50,630 nt of DNA from an uncultured Bacteroidales bacterium. GTDB lineage: Bacteria; Bacteroidota; Bacteroidia; Bacteroidales; Paludibacteraceae. This document shows, one piece after another, positions 33,006 to 41,621 of this stretch. Each line of letters opens with the position of its first letter. Position 1 is the first letter of the stretch. The translations under genes were made by a program, and so were the position numbers. The stretch covers positions 1 through 50,630 of the forward strand of contig CACXYM010000016.1 in NCBI GenBank assembly GCA_902771935.1. Reading direction: 5' to 3'. The notes below the pieces were generated by a model. The model saw only the letters and a program-made list of their open reading frames with translations, was not told where the DNA came from and made no database searches.

Positions 33006-33530
33006 TTATCGTTTTTGTCCCAATTCGACAACTTCTAAGTCCTTAATTTGGTCCTTATCGATAGCAAAACGCAGCAATGTTTGCACCGTTTGCCATCCTT
33101 GCAGTCCTGCTGCTCCCGGGTTCATGGTGAGCATTTTCCACGTGTCATCATACATGACTTTAAGGATGTGACTATGTCCGCAAACGAATAAGTCAATTCG
33201 TTGATTGGGGTCGTCTGAATGGGCTTTTGCTTTTTGGAACATTGGGATCAGCCACGGGTTATAATGTCCCGGGTAACCTCCGATATGTGTCATCAGCACA
33301 TTGATATCCTCCACACGGAAGCGGTAGAATTCGCTAAGACTGTAACGTACGTCGCCTCCGTCCATATTACCGAAGACCGCACGGGTGGGTTTAAATTCGC
33401 GCAAGGTTTGTAGCACTTCATAACTACCGATATCGCCTGCGTGCCAAATCTCGTCCACGTCGCGGAAATGTTCCTTAACTCGCGGGTCTAAGTATCCGTG
33501 TGTGTCTGATAGTACGCCTATACGCGTCAT
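33006..33530 (-). CDS. YfcE/MJ0936-family metallophosphoesterase
   Basis: This 174-residue cytoplasmic calcineurin-like phosphodiesterase has the metal-binding motifs DTHG (9-12), GDIG (33-36), GNMDG (around 55-59) and GHSH in VCGHSHIL. The compact size and motif spacing match the YfcE family of small phosphodiesterases; the physiological substrate is unknown. Its ATG overlaps the GldF-like stop as ATGA, so it is the last gene of the pheT-led run. Confidence 0.93.
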   Translation of the reverse strand: MTRIGVLSDTHGYLDPRVKEHFRDVDEIWHAGDIGSYEVLQTLREFKPTRAVFGNMDGGDVRYSLSEFYRFRVEDINVLMTHIGGYPGHYNPWLIPMFQKAKAHSDDPNQRIDLFVCGHSHILKVMYDDTWKMLTMNPGAAGLQGWQTVQTLLRFAIDKDQIKDLEVVELGQKR

Positions 33531-34192
33531 ATGCGAGAAATCTTATTAAGAATAACAACTGTTAGCGCTAAGCAGATAAGACCTACGCCAACGAAAACGA
33601 GTAAGTCCACGAGATCAATCACGCCACGAGAGACAGCGGAATAGTGATTCTGGAGCAGTACCCAATAGAGTACAAAGCAGCATAGCGCACCTAAGACGTA
33701 CGCAACGATTTGGCTTTTAGTGAATGAGCCTGCGAACATGCCAATAGCGAGGAAGGTGCCGCTCATCATTATCAGTCCGATAAACGAACCGGCAAATTGT
33801 CCTCCGTCGATATTGCCCACCGGTTCAGCAATCGTATAAACGATAAAGTAGTGGACGATATTAGGTAGAAGTGCTATCAGCATCAATGTCCATGCGGCAA
33901 GGAATTTACCGGCTACGATGCGCACCATAGAAACAGGTTGCACGATGAGCATGTCCCATGTGCCGCTTTGCCGTTCTTCGGCGAACAGACGCATCGTCAG
34001 GGCAGGGCAGAGTAGCATCAGCAGCCACGGGCTGAGTTGAAAGAGTCCGTCCGTTTGGGCATATCCCGAATCAATGATATTCCATTGACCCGGGATAACC
34101 CATAGGAACAAACTTACTGCCAATAGGTATAGCCCAATGACAATATACGCTATCGGCGTCGAGAAGTAATATGAGAGTTCCTTGCGGAACAT
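33527..34192 (-). CDS. GldF-like ABC transporter permease
   Basis: This 221-residue membrane protein has six hydrophobic helices. The GldF/ABC-2 pattern is seen in FRKELSYYFSTPIAYIVIG at the start and MRLFAEERQSGTWDMLIVQPVS before helix 3. In gliding Bacteroidetes GldF partners with GldA and GldG; neither is adjacent here, so the partner ATPase is unknown and a motility role cannot be assumed. Its start codon is preceded by a 7-bp repeat array that runs into the upstream gene's stop. Confidence 0.85.
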   Translation of the reverse strand: MFRKELSYYFSTPIAYIVIGLYLLAVSLFLWVIPGQWNIIDSGYAQTDGLFQLSPWLLMLLCPALTMRLFAEERQSGTWDMLIVQPVSMVRIVAGKFLAAWTLMLIALLPNIVHYFIVYTIAEPVGNIDGGQFAGSFIGLIMMSGTFLAIGMFAGSFTKSQIVAYVLGALCCFVLYWVLLQNHYSAVSRGVIDLVDLLVFVGVGLICLALTVVILNKISRI

Positions 34193-34193
34193 G

Positions 34194-34235
34194 GTTTAAC
34201 GTTTAGCGATTAACGTTTAGCGTTGAGCGTTTAGT
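34194..34235. repeat. 7-bp tandem array between the carrier and GldF-like genes
   Basis: Six consecutive heptamers related to GTTTAGC fill the whole gap, from just before the GldF-like ATG to the stop codon of the upstream carrier gene. On the minus strand the unit reads CTAAACG. Confidence 0.9.
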
Positions 34236-35535
34236 GCTTGACCTCGATATTTTTGTTAACCGGAGTCTTCGGGAAGAAGATCCAGAATGCGACAGCCACG
34301 ATGAGTGCGTAAGCGGCGAAGGTGAACCATGACATTTTCCAGCCTGCCCATACTTGCATGAACTCAGTTGTTTCGCTCAGCGAATAAACGTTGTGGTTCA
34401 CTACTGCTTGTGCGGCAAGTGTACCTATTGTAGCGCCGACACCATTGGTCATAACCATGAACAGACCTTGAGCGCTGGAACGCATCGAGTCATCAGTCTC
34501 TTGGTCCACATAGAGGGCTCCGGAGATATTGAAGAAGTCGAACGCGAAGCCGTAAACGATGCAGCTCAGAACGAAGAGCAGTACGCCCGGCATTCCCGGA
34601 TTACCCAAACCGAAGAAGGCGAAACGAAGTACCCAAGCGAACATTGCGAGCAGCATCACATTCTTGATACCGAACTTCTTAAGGAAGAACGGAATGAGCA
34701 GGATACAGCATGCTTCGCAAATCTGCGAGATGGAAACAAGCATCGTGCTGTGTTTAACGGCAAAGGTCTCAGCGAATAACTCGTGTGCGGCAAAGCTTCC
34801 GAGGAACGGTGTTGCAAAGCCGTTCGTGATCTGCAGGCTAACGCCGAGGAACATACAGAAGATGAAGAAGAGCGCCATCTTTTTCTGTTTGAACAGAGCG
34901 AATGCGCGCAGACCGAGTGCATCCACGAGATCCACTTTGCCTTCCACTTTCTTGATTTCGCAGTTCGGCAATGTGAGCGAGTAAGCGGCGAGCAAGAGGC
35001 TCAGACCACCACTGATAACAAACTGATGAGCTGTTGCTTGGAAGCCCATTAAGTCTATGGCCCACTCCATAGCGATGAAACCTACCGTACCAAATACACG
35101 GATAGGCGGGAAGTCCTTAACGGTATCCATTCCAGCTTTAACGAGTGCGTTGAATGCTACGGAGTTAGTGAGCGCAATCGTCGGCATATAGAACGCTACC
35201 GATATCGCATACAAGGAGAACAACGGACCAAATTGAACCATGTCGCCGGCACTAAGACCATAGATACCTGCTGCTCCCATGAATAAACCGGCCATCAAGT
35301 GGCACAGACTAAGACATTTCTGTGCAGGAATCCAGCGGTCGGCTACTATACCCATCAAAGCGGGCATAAAGATAGACACGATACCCTGAATAGAGTAGAA
35401 AATTCCAATGTGCGTACCCATACCATGTTCGGCGAGGTAACGACCCATACAAATCAAATACGCGCCCCAAACGGCGAACTCCAGGAAGTTCATCACAATG
35501 AGGCGGAACTGAAGAGATTTTTTGTTCATAATCAA
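34231..35535 (-). CDS. MFS transporter, nucleoside:H+ symporter (NupG/XapB-like) family
   Basis: This 434-residue protein has twelve predicted transmembrane helices. LQFRLIVMNFLEFAVWGAYL at the N-terminus and GTVGFIAMEW, FGLGNPG and DFFNISGALYVDQE later match the nucleoside:proton symporter family, so import of nucleosides is likely. An in-frame ATG two codons downstream (35529) is equally possible. It follows prfC by 36 bp in the same direction. Confidence 0.88.
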   Translation of the reverse strand: MIMNKKSLQFRLIVMNFLEFAVWGAYLICMGRYLAEHGMGTHIGIFYSIQGIVSIFMPALMGIVADRWIPAQKCLSLCHLMAGLFMGAAGIYGLSAGDMVQFGPLFSLYAISVAFYMPTIALTNSVAFNALVKAGMDTVKDFPPIRVFGTVGFIAMEWAIDLMGFQATAHQFVISGGLSLLLAAYSLTLPNCEIKKVEGKVDLVDALGLRAFALFKQKKMALFFIFCMFLGVSLQITNGFATPFLGSFAAHELFAETFAVKHSTMLVSISQICEACCILLIPFFLKKFGIKNVMLLAMFAWVLRFAFFGLGNPGMPGVLLFVLSCIVYGFAFDFFNISGALYVDQETDDSMRSSAQGLFMVMTNGVGATIGTLAAQAVVNHNVYSLSETTEFMQVWAGWKMSWFTFAAYALIVAVAFWIFFPKTPVNKNIEVKH

Positions 35536-35571
35536 TATATTTTGTTTATTACCTAATTACGTTATTATGAG

Positions 35572-37098
35572 CTAAAACTCACTTGTAAAGTGGAACTTGA
35601 TATGTTTGTAGTCATTCTGTGCCATGCTCAGTATATACGCACTATCTGCCATGAACACGTCGCGGCCTTCTTTGTCGGTAGCCATGTACTGAGCCTTGCG
35701 CGACTTAAAAGTGCGCAGTTCTTCCTCGTCGTCGGACTCTATCCAGCAGGCTTTGAACATCGCCATATTCTCCCAGCGGCATTTGGCGTTATACTCATGC
35801 TCAAGGCGGTATTGTATCACTTCGAACTGCAGTTGTCCGACGGTGCCGATAATCTTACGGCCGTTGAGTTGGCTGATAAAGAGTTGCGCCACACCTTCGT
35901 CCATAAGTTGGTGCACGCCCTTATCCAACTGTTTCTGTTTCATCGGGTCAGCGTTCTCGATGTACTTGAACATCTCCGGCGAGAAGGACGGCAGTCCTTT
36001 GAAGTGCAGTTCTTCTCCTGCGGTAAGGGTGTCTCCGATTTTGAAGTTACCTGTATCCGGAAGTCCGACGATATCGCCGGCAAAGGCTTCGTCCACGGTC
36101 TCTTTCTTCTGTGCCATGAAACAAGTCGGGGCAGAGAAACGCATCTGTCTATTCTCGCGCACGTGCTTATAATATACGTTACGTTCAAAGCGTCCGGAGC
36201 ATATCTTAAAGAACGCAATACAACTGCGGTGGTTCGGGTCCATGTTCGCGTGTATCTTAAAGCAGAAACCCGTGAAGTTGTCTTCCATTGGATCTACCTT
36301 ACGTTCCACGGCTTCGACGGGGCGTGGCGACGGAGCGTTCTTAACGAAGAAGTCCAGCAGTTCCTGCACGCCGATGGTCTTGTAGGCAGAGCCAAAGAAG
36401 ACCGGAGCCAAGTCGCCCGCCAAGTATTTCTCGCGGTCAAAGAGCGGATAAACACCGTCAATCAGTTCCATGTCCGCTTCCAGTTTCTCACTCAGTTTGA
36501 CGGGGCGGTCAGCAAGGCTGAATACGCTTTCGAACTTGAGTCCTTGTCCGTTAGCCCAAGTCACCGGCGTCACGGTAATGCCGAGTTCGCTCTCTACGTC
36601 ATCCATCAAATCGAACGGGTCTTTACCTTCGCGGTCCATCTTGTTCATAAACACCATCACCGGTGTTTTGCGCATGCGGCACACTTCCATCAAGCGGCGT
36701 GTCTGCGTCTCCACACCTTTGGCGCTGTCGATAACGATAATCACACTATCCACAGCCGTCAGTGTGCGGAAGGTGTCTTCTGCAAAGTCCTGGTGACCGG
36801 GAGTGTCCAGGATGTTAATGTGATACGTTACGTCCTGCTGTGAATTTACGGGTCCGGAGCCGCTCCGGTAATCAAAACCCATTACAGAGGTCGCAACCGA
36901 TATACCACGTTGTTTCTCTATCTCCATCCAATCGGACGTAGCGGTCTTACGGATTTTGTTCGACTTGACAGCTCCTGCCACGTGAATAGCGCCTCCGTAG
37001 AGTAGGAGTTTCTCTGTCAGTGTGGTCTTACCTGCGTCCGGGTGCGAGATAATCGCAAACGTGCGGCGGCGCAATATCTCATCAACGTAACTTGGCAT
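35572..37098 (-). CDS. prfC: peptide chain release factor 3
   Basis: RF3 is the GTPase that recycles RF1/RF2 after peptide release. The 508-residue protein has G1 SHPDAGKTT (18-26), G3 DTPGHQDF, G4 NKMDRE, a translational GTPase beta-barrel domain and the RF3 C-terminal domain. The length is near the 520-530 norm. Its start overlaps the end of pheT by 17 bp, which suggests translational coupling. Confidence 0.97.
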   Translation of the reverse strand: MPSYVDEILRRRTFAIISHPDAGKTTLTEKLLLYGGAIHVAGAVKSNKIRKTATSDWMEIEKQRGISVATSVMGFDYRSGSGPVNSQQDVTYHINILDTPGHQDFAEDTFRTLTAVDSVIIVIDSAKGVETQTRRLMEVCRMRKTPVMVFMNKMDREGKDPFDLMDDVESELGITVTPVTWANGQGLKFESVFSLADRPVKLSEKLEADMELIDGVYPLFDREKYLAGDLAPVFFGSAYKTIGVQELLDFFVKNAPSPRPVEAVERKVDPMEDNFTGFCFKIHANMDPNHRSCIAFFKICSGRFERNVYYKHVRENRQMRFSAPTCFMAQKKETVDEAFAGDIVGLPDTGNFKIGDTLTAGEELHFKGLPSFSPEMFKYIENADPMKQKQLDKGVHQLMDEGVAQLFISQLNGRKIIGTVGQLQFEVIQYRLEHEYNAKCRWENMAMFKACWIESDDEEELRTFKSRKAQYMATDKEGRDVFMADSAYILSMAQNDYKHIKFHFTSEF

Positions 37099-39586
37099 TA
37101 AATTTCTCCTCGAAGGTCTTTTGCAGGCGACCCATTATGTTTTCGATTTGTTTGTCTTTGAGTGTGTTCTCTGCGTCTTGCAGGATGAAGGACAGGGCAT
37201 ATGATTTCTTGCCTTCTTCGAGGTTCTTGCCCTCATAGACGTCAAACAGATAGACATTCTTCAGAAGCTTGCCTCCGGTCTCAAACGCAGCGCGTGCGAG
37301 GTCAGCGAATTGCACGCCTTTGTCCACGAGTAAAGCGAAGTCACGTTTTACTTCCGGATACTTAGGCAGGTCGCTGATAACCGGTTTGTATTGTTTATTC
37401 TGTTTGAGCAGTTCTTTCCAGTACAGGTCTGCGTAGTAAACAGGGTTATCAATATCGAACTGCTTGATCAGGTCTTTGGCTACTACTGCCATGTATCCTA
37501 ACACTTTACCGTTGGCAGCTTTGATAACGAGTCCGTCGCTGAAGCATTGTGCTATTCCGCAGCAGCAATCTTTAGTCGGGTCAATCGCCGGTTCGAGCAC
37601 CAGCTTGTCCATGTTCACACCCAGACGGCGCAGGATATTATTCACGTACGCGTGCAATTGGTAGAAGGTGGTTTTCTCGTCCTTCATTACCCAGCTCTGG
37701 AGAGTCTTATTACCGGTTATCCACAGACCGAGATGCGGTTCTTCCGTATATGCCTCTATGCCGCATGGCGAACCGTCTCCGGAGACTCTCCGGTGGTAGC
37801 AGTTACCGAACTCGTAGAACTTGAGGTCGGCATTCTTGCGGTTGGCATTGCGTTGAATAGACTCCAGTCCGCCGAAAAGCAGCGTTTGTCTCATTACGCC
37901 TAAGTCTTGCGAGAGCGGATTCATTATCTTCACGCAGGTCTCGAGCCATGTACCGTTTTGGTAGTAGGATGTCTTGGTCAGACTATTGTTCATGATCTCG
38001 TTGAAGCCTTGTGCGGTCAGCTGTTCAGAGATACGTTTTTGTAGTGCTTCAGGATTGGGTTTGGGGTTATAGGAAAGACTGGTGTTCAGTTTCTCGGGGA
38101 ACTCGACGTTATCGTAGCCGTAGATACGGAGGATATCTTCCACCACGTCGCACTCGCGCTGTACATCTACGCGGTAACGAGGAACGGCGAGTAACCACTC
38201 GTTGCCTTTCTTCTCGATAATTTCTATCTCCAAGGCACGCAGAATCGTCGTAACTGTCTCTTCGCCGATTTCCTTACCAATAAGTTTATATGCCCTGTCG
38301 AGGTTGAATGCTACTTCCCATGGTTTAAACTCTCCGTTCTTCACATCAACGATGTCCATCGCGATCTCTCCGCCTGCCAGTTCTTGGATCAGCATTGCGC
38401 AGCGTTTGAGGTTGTAGATAACGGCATTCGGGTCGCAGCCACGCTCGTATCGGAAGGAAGCGTCAGTGCTGAGTTGGTGACGACGAGCGGTCTTGCGGAT
38501 AGACACAGGGTCGAAGTACGCGCTCTCGAGGAACACGTTCTTGGTCTCGTTGGTTACGCCGGAGTCGAGTCCGCCGAATACGCCGGCAATACACATCGGT
38601 TCTTCGGCATTGCATATCATCAGGTCGGCAGCCGACAACGTATGTTCTGCGCCATCAAGGGTGACGAATTTAGTACCTTCGGCTACGTTCTTAACGATAA
38701 TCTGTTGACCTTTGATTTTGTCTGCATCGAACGCGTGCAGGGCTTGTCCCATCTCGTGAAGCACGAAGTTCGTGGCGTCCACGACGTTATTGATTGGACG
38801 CAGCCCAATCGTTGTGAGTGCTTTCTTGAGCCAGTCGGGTGACTCAGCCACTTGAACACCCTTGATGCTTACGCCTGAATAGCGCGGGCAAGCGTCGCTG
38901 TTCTCCACCGTCACCTTAATCGGCAGGGCGTTACTCTGCACTTTGAAGGCTTCCACATTCGGTTTTGTCAGCGCAATATTCTGTCCATGCGCTTGGTAGT
39001 AAGCGTATAGGTCGCGCGCTACGCCATAGTGCGAGGCTCCGTCGTTGCGGTTAGGCGTGATATCCACTTCGATGACATAGTCATCCTCTAAGTGGAAGTA
39101 CTCTTTAGCAGGTAGTCCGACCGGCGTGTCAGCAGGCAGCACCATGATTCCGTCGTGCGATGAACCAACGCCAATCTCGTCCTCTGCGCAGATCATACCT
39201 AATGACTCCTCGCCGCGGATCTTTCCGCGTTTGATGGTGATTTTACCGCTGTCGGGCGTTCCCGACTCTCCGCTGTAGAGAACCGTTCCGATTGTTGCCA
39301 CAATCACTTTCTGTCCTGCGGCAACGTTGGGCGCACCGCAGACTATCTGTATCGGCTCTTCGTTAGGCGCGATACGGGTGGTGGTGATGTGTAAATGGTC
39401 GGAATTAGGGTGCTCCACGCAAGTCACCACTTCGCCGACTACCAGACCTTCGAGTCCGCCTTTGATAGATTGTACTTTCTCAACAGTACCGACTTCCAAT
39501 CCGATGGAAGTCAGAATCTTTGCTACTTGTTCTGCATCGTCCTGCAGAGCGATGTAACGCTTTAACCAGTTGTACGATATATTCAT
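37082..39586 (-). CDS. pheT: phenylalanyl-tRNA synthetase beta subunit
   Basis: This is the beta subunit of the alpha2-beta2 enzyme that charges tRNA-Phe. The 834-residue protein has, in order, the N-terminal domain, a tRNA-binding OB domain (about 42-155), the B3/4 editing domain (about 215-400), B5 (about 410-485), the catalytic-like core and the C-terminal ferredoxin-fold anticodon-binding domain (about 740-834). Two variable loops carry unusual insert-like peptides: [11 protein letters not shown] (around 107) and [11 protein letters not shown] (around 600). The latter is encoded by a palindromic element shared with the S9 peptidase gene. pheS is not adjacent. Confidence 0.97.
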   Translation of the reverse strand: MNISYNWLKRYIALQDDAEQVAKILTSIGLEVGTVEKVQSIKGGLEGLVVGEVVTCVEHPNSDHLHITTTRIAPNEEPIQIVCGAPNVAAGQKVIVATIGTVLYSGESGTPDSGKITIKRGKIRGEESLGMICAEDEIGVGSSHDGIMVLPADTPVGLPAKEYFHLEDDYVIEVDITPNRNDGASHYGVARDLYAYYQAHGQNIALTKPNVEAFKVQSNALPIKVTVENSDACPRYSGVSIKGVQVAESPDWLKKALTTIGLRPINNVVDATNFVLHEMGQALHAFDADKIKGQQIIVKNVAEGTKFVTLDGAEHTLSAADLMICNAEEPMCIAGVFGGLDSGVTNETKNVFLESAYFDPVSIRKTARRHQLSTDASFRYERGCDPNAVIYNLKRCAMLIQELAGGEIAMDIVDVKNGEFKPWEVAFNLDRAYKLIGKEIGEETVTTILRALEIEIIEKKGNEWLLAVPRYRVDVQRECDVVEDILRIYGYDNVEFPEKLNTSLSYNPKPNPEALQKRISEQLTAQGFNEIMNNSLTKTSYYQNGTWLETCVKIMNPLSQDLGVMRQTLLFGGLESIQRNANRKNADLKFYEFGNCYHRRVSGDGSPCGIEAYTEEPHLGLWITGNKTLQSWVMKDEKTTFYQLHAYVNNILRRLGVNMDKLVLEPAIDPTKDCCCGIAQCFSDGLVIKAANGKVLGYMAVVAKDLIKQFDIDNPVYYADLYWKELLKQNKQYKPVISDLPKYPEVKRDFALLVDKGVQFADLARAAFETGGKLLKNVYLFDVYEGKNLEEGKKSYALSFILQDAENTLKDKQIENIMGRLQKTFEEKFNAKLR
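37761..37796. repeat. 36-bp palindromic element within pheT (copy 2)
   Basis: CCGCATGGC, three variable bases, CCGTCT and the palindrome CCGGAGACTCTCCGG (37779-37793) repeat the arrangement found at 9825-9860. Relative to that copy the palindrome changed at two positions that pair in the stem. It encodes [11 protein letters not shown] in a loop of PheT between NCYH and IEAYTEE. Confidence 0.85.
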
Positions 39587-39615
39587 TGTTTTACGTATTT
39601 GCGCATATTAGCGTG

Positions 39616-39647
39616 CAAAGGTACTACTTTTTTCTCATCTATGCAAA
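39616..39647 (-). promoter_or_regulatory. promoter of the pheT-prfC run
   Basis: On the minus strand TTTG (39647-39644), 20 bases, TACCTTTG (39623-39616) exactly fit the Bacteroides consensus, 30 bp before the pheT ATG. Confidence 0.85.
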
Positions 39648-39655
39648 TATTTTGC

Positions 39656-39692
39656 ATAAAAAGTGCAGAATTAGTTAAAATCCTGCACTTTT
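39656..39692 (-). terminator. terminator at the end of the accessory block
   Basis: AAAAGTGCAG (39659-39668) pairs with CTGCACTTTT (39683-39692). On the minus strand the stem is followed by TTTTTAT, so it ends the accessory block just before the pheT promoter. Confidence 0.8.
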
Positions 39693-39696
39693 CCCG

Positions 39697-39724
39697 CTAA
39701 ACGCTAAACGCTAAACGTTAAACG
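39697..39724. repeat. 7-bp tandem array after the last gene of the accessory block
   Basis: Four heptamers (CTAAACG three times, TTAAACG) lie between the stop of the 109-residue protein and the terminator. The unit is the reverse complement of the array at 34194-34235. Confidence 0.9.
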
Positions 39725-39734
39725 TTCCAGGGCG

Positions 39735-40064
39735 CTATCCCTGATAATTTTCCCACTCACGGTGCCAAACGTAGTTGCGCAGTTTCTTGTAGGTCGTCTG
39801 AGCGTTGAACTCAGTCTGAGCCGTTGCAAGGCTTGCGGGGTTCTTCATTACAGCAGCGGTAGAGCGTGCGACAGCAGCGAACTTGTCGAAGCGTGCCAAC
39901 TCAGCAGCGGTGTACGGAGTAGAACGTTTGCCACGGATCTGTGTGTACTTGCGGTCTTCGCCAGCCTCGTTCGAGTTCGAACGGTAGCAGTACGTTACGC
40001 GGGATTTCTTGCTCAACTTACCACTCACGTGGTCAATCGGGTCTAAAAATACAACTTTTGACAT
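39735..40064 (-). CDS. small protein of unknown family, paralogue of 40283-40603
   Basis: This 109-residue protein has no signal or membrane segment. It aligns by eye with the neighbour at 40283-40603. Both start M(A/S)K, have a GK(L/I) turn near residue 15 and an Arg/Lys-rich beta-like region. Both then have P-Y-x-A-x-E-L-A-R-x-x-K-F-A-x-A, an Ala-rich helix, and end with an aromatic-rich helix (YVWHREWENY here, FIMHKEFAKLV there). A conserved KFA-type helix after a basic beta region suggests a small structural or nucleic-acid-binding protein. No function is known to me. Confidence 0.8.
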   Translation of the reverse strand: MSKVVFLDPIDHVSGKLSKKSRVTYCYRSNSNEAGEDRKYTQIRGKRSTPYTAAELARFDKFAAVARSTAAVMKNPASLATAQTEFNAQTTYKKLRNYVWHREWENYQG

Positions 40065-40282
40065 AATAGTTAAGGTTTTTTACTCGGCAGAGCCGGATGT
40101 CATCGCCCCTTAGACTGCGTCGGACAATACTCCTCGGCGAGCGTGGCCACCGGCCACTCGGGTTCGGGTTTCCCCAAAACCCTGCACATGTCGCTACGGA
40201 GTATATGTCCATCTCTACGAGGGGGCTTGACATCAAGCATCAACCAAATGAAAGTTAAACAATAAGGTTAAAGATTTAGGGT
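40065..40282 (-). promoter_or_regulatory. GC-rich structured leader between the two paralogous genes
   Basis: This 218-bp gap contains hairpins on the minus strand, including GAGTGGCC/GGCCACGCTC and GGGTTT/AAACCC. It shares an ordered set of short blocks (CGCAGT, GGGCG, ATCCG, GAGTA) with the leader of the upstream paralogue at 40604-40740. A 7-bp array (40266-40286) overlaps the upstream gene's stop. No promoter consensus was found. Confidence 0.45.
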
Positions 40283-40286
40283 TTAG
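40266..40286. repeat. 7-bp array overlapping the stop of the 106-residue protein gene
   Basis: Three heptamers (GGTTAAA, GATTTAG, GGTTTAG) span the stop codon at 40283-40285; on the minus strand the unit resembles CTAAACC. Confidence 0.65.
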
Positions 40287-40603
40287 ACGAGTTTTGCGAA
40301 CTCCTTGTGCATGATGAATGCAGAGAGGAATTGGTACTTGTCTTGTGCAAGCCACTCAGCTTTGTAAGCGGCTTTTTGCTCGGAGGTGAGAGCTTTGACA
40401 GCAGCTGCAGCTTGTGCGAACTTCGCTTGGCGAGCTAACTCGTCAGCGTCGTACGGGTTGGTCTCCAGGTTGCGCGGGTTGCACATCTTACCGGTGCAGA
40501 GGACTTTTTTGTCTTTACCGCGGCGTTGGAAGTACGTGTCCGAGTGCATGCAGATTTTGCCTTGGTAGTTCTTCACCATCTCAATTGGAGTGTACTTTGC
40601 CAT
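40283..40603 (-). CDS. small protein of unknown family, paralogue of 39735-40064
   Basis: This 106-residue soluble basic protein starts MAKYTPIEMVKNYQGKI. The ATG at 40603 was chosen over one 24 bp upstream because it aligns with the start of the downstream paralogue. Recognisable parts are a basic beta-like head (residues 12-50, with YFQRRGKDKKVL), then NPYDADELARQAKFAQAAAAVKAL and a C-terminal helix. It contains two Cys (CTGKMC) not shared by the paralogue. Function is unknown; location behind a lysis-like cassette suggests a phage-type role. Confidence 0.8.
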   Translation of the reverse strand: MAKYTPIEMVKNYQGKICMHSDTYFQRRGKDKKVLCTGKMCNPRNLETNPYDADELARQAKFAQAAAAVKALTSEQKAAYKAEWLAQDKYQFLSAFIMHKEFAKLV

Positions 40604-40740
40604 TCGTGTGCGGCTATCCTCGTACATGTACCAAAACTCCGTTTTAGTAGGGAGTACTCGGATGCGCCCACTCTTCGGTCCGCAAACACTGCGTTGGTTT
40701 ACGTCCCGAGGTAGACGCCCTCTAAGCCGCTCGAGAGGTT
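40604..40740 (-). promoter_or_regulatory. structured leader of the 106-residue protein gene
   Basis: On the minus strand this 137-bp gap carries CCTCT/AGAGG and ACTCC/GGAGT hairpins and the ordered blocks CGCAGT, GGGCG, ATCCG, GAGTA. The same blocks precede the downstream paralogue, so leader and gene seem to have duplicated together. Confidence 0.45.
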
Positions 40741-40757
40741 TTAAGGTTTAGGGTTAA
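40737..40757. repeat. 7-bp array overlapping the end of the holin-like gene
   Basis: Three loose heptamers (GGTTTTA, AGGTTTA, GGGTTAA) cover the last codons and stop of the membrane-protein gene. They resemble the array at 40266-40286. Confidence 0.55.
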
Positions 40758-40974
40758 TACTTTTTTTATTCTTACCATCCATGTGGGATAGTGTCTTGTG
40801 TTTGTAGTGATAGTCTACACCGATAACCGCACCGGCGAAAGTGAGTGCTTCTCCGAACGCGACCAATACGGTAGGGTCAATCACTCCTTCGGGGTCGATG
40901 TATAGAGAGCACATCACCATCACGATACCGCCAATGACGGTTAGTCCAGCCAATATCACCTGTGCAAATTTCAC
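40741..40974 (-). CDS. holin-like two-helix membrane protein
   Basis: This 77-residue protein has two hydrophobic helices (about 4-24 and 34-53) joined by a short acidic turn (DPEGVIDP). The charged C-terminal tail is rich in Lys and His (YHYKHKTLSHMDGKNKK). Size and topology match class II holins that permeabilise the inner membrane for lysis. It overlaps the preceding lipoprotein gene by ATGA, behind a DUF5675 gene, the order of a lysis cassette. Holin function is inferred from topology and context. Confidence 0.7.
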   Translation of the reverse strand: MKFAQVILAGLTVIGGIVMVMCSLYIDPEGVIDPTVLVAFGEALTFAGAVIGVDYHYKHKTLSHMDGKNKKSINPKP

Positions 40975-41162
40975 TTCTTTACAGCGTTATAAGACTCGAT
41001 GGTTTTGGTTTGGATGGTGCAGGTGGTGTCACCTCGTTGCATGTACTGCGATTGTGTCGTCACCGTACGTGTAACATTACAGCTTGTGAGCGTGGCAGAA
41101 GCTGCGATTATGCTTACCCAAAAGAGTAAGACAAATAGAAAGGAGTTGCAGAATTTTTTCAT
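40971..41162 (-). CDS. small lipoprotein of a lysis-like cassette (spanin-like candidate)
   Basis: This 63-residue protein has a signal sequence and lipobox LTSC (Cys28), leaving a 36-residue mature peptide rich in Thr and Gln (VTRTVTTQSQYMQRGDTT). Short lipoproteins with a TxTTxxxxxxRGDT pattern recur in Bacteroidetes phage-like regions. By position between an endolysin-like and a holin-like gene it could be an outer-membrane spanin; that is inference. Both neighbours overlap it by ATGA. Confidence 0.7.
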   Translation of the reverse strand: MKKFCNSFLFVLLFWVSIIAASATLTSCNVTRTVTTQSQYMQRGDTTCTIQTKTIESYNAVKK

Positions 41163-41503
41163 AATGGTTGTATGTCTATTAGGTTAGTTTCTTTGTTTTG
41201 TTCGGCTTGGAGTAGTAGTTGAATGAGTTTGTCTGTGTAGCCCGGCGGCAGAAGGATGCATCCTTGCGAGTGGCTTGGGCGTGTTCCTCCGTGGATGCGT
41301 ATTCCTTCTCTGCCCGGAACGCACTTTAAGATAGGCAGCAGCCGGTTGAATTTCGGTGAGTGTGTGACGCCTACTCTATAGATGAGAGCCGGAATTGCTT
41401 TGGACGCTCTTTCGATGGTCGAGCAAAAGGGCTTGCCGTCAACTAATAGGTTGCCATAGATTCCGTCGCCGGACTGCGTATTTCTCTTAAGTGTGATGTA
41501 CAT
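41159..41503 (-). CDS. DUF5675-family protein (endolysin or L,D-transpeptidase-like candidate)
   Basis: This 114-residue protein has a beta-rich N-terminal part (LKRNTQSGDGIYGNLLVDGKPFCSTIE) and the motif IRIHGGTRPSHSQGCILL (about 72-89), the hallmark of DUF5675. The HG-SxGC arrangement resembles the active site of L,D-transpeptidase-like enzymes, with His and Cys as candidate catalytic residues. Such genes are frequent in phage lysis regions. It begins a three-gene overlapping cassette behind its own promoter (41533-41565). Confidence 0.85.
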   Translation of the reverse strand: MYITLKRNTQSGDGIYGNLLVDGKPFCSTIERASKAIPALIYRVGVTHSPKFNRLLPILKCVPGREGIRIHGGTRPSHSQGCILLPPGYTDKLIQLLLQAEQNKETNLIDIQPL

Positions 41504-41532
41504 TTAATTATGGCTCAATTCAAAACACGATG

Positions 41533-41565
41533 CAAAGATAATAAAGGGAATTAGCGATTTGCAAA
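41533..41565 (-). promoter_or_regulatory. promoter of the lysis-like cassette
   Basis: On the minus strand TTTG (41565-41562), 21 bases, TATCTTTG (41540-41533) fit the Bacteroides consensus, 29 bp before the DUF5675 ATG. Confidence 0.75.
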
Positions 41566-41621
41566 TTTTTGTGGATTAAAATGCTTTTGGGTGTCGTTTT
41601 CATCCATTTTCTGTATTATGA

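Noticed and set aside
35590-36843. 417-codon open frame on the plus strand
   Set aside because: It is fully antisense to prfC, whose GTPase motifs are intact; it has no family resemblance and no promoter.
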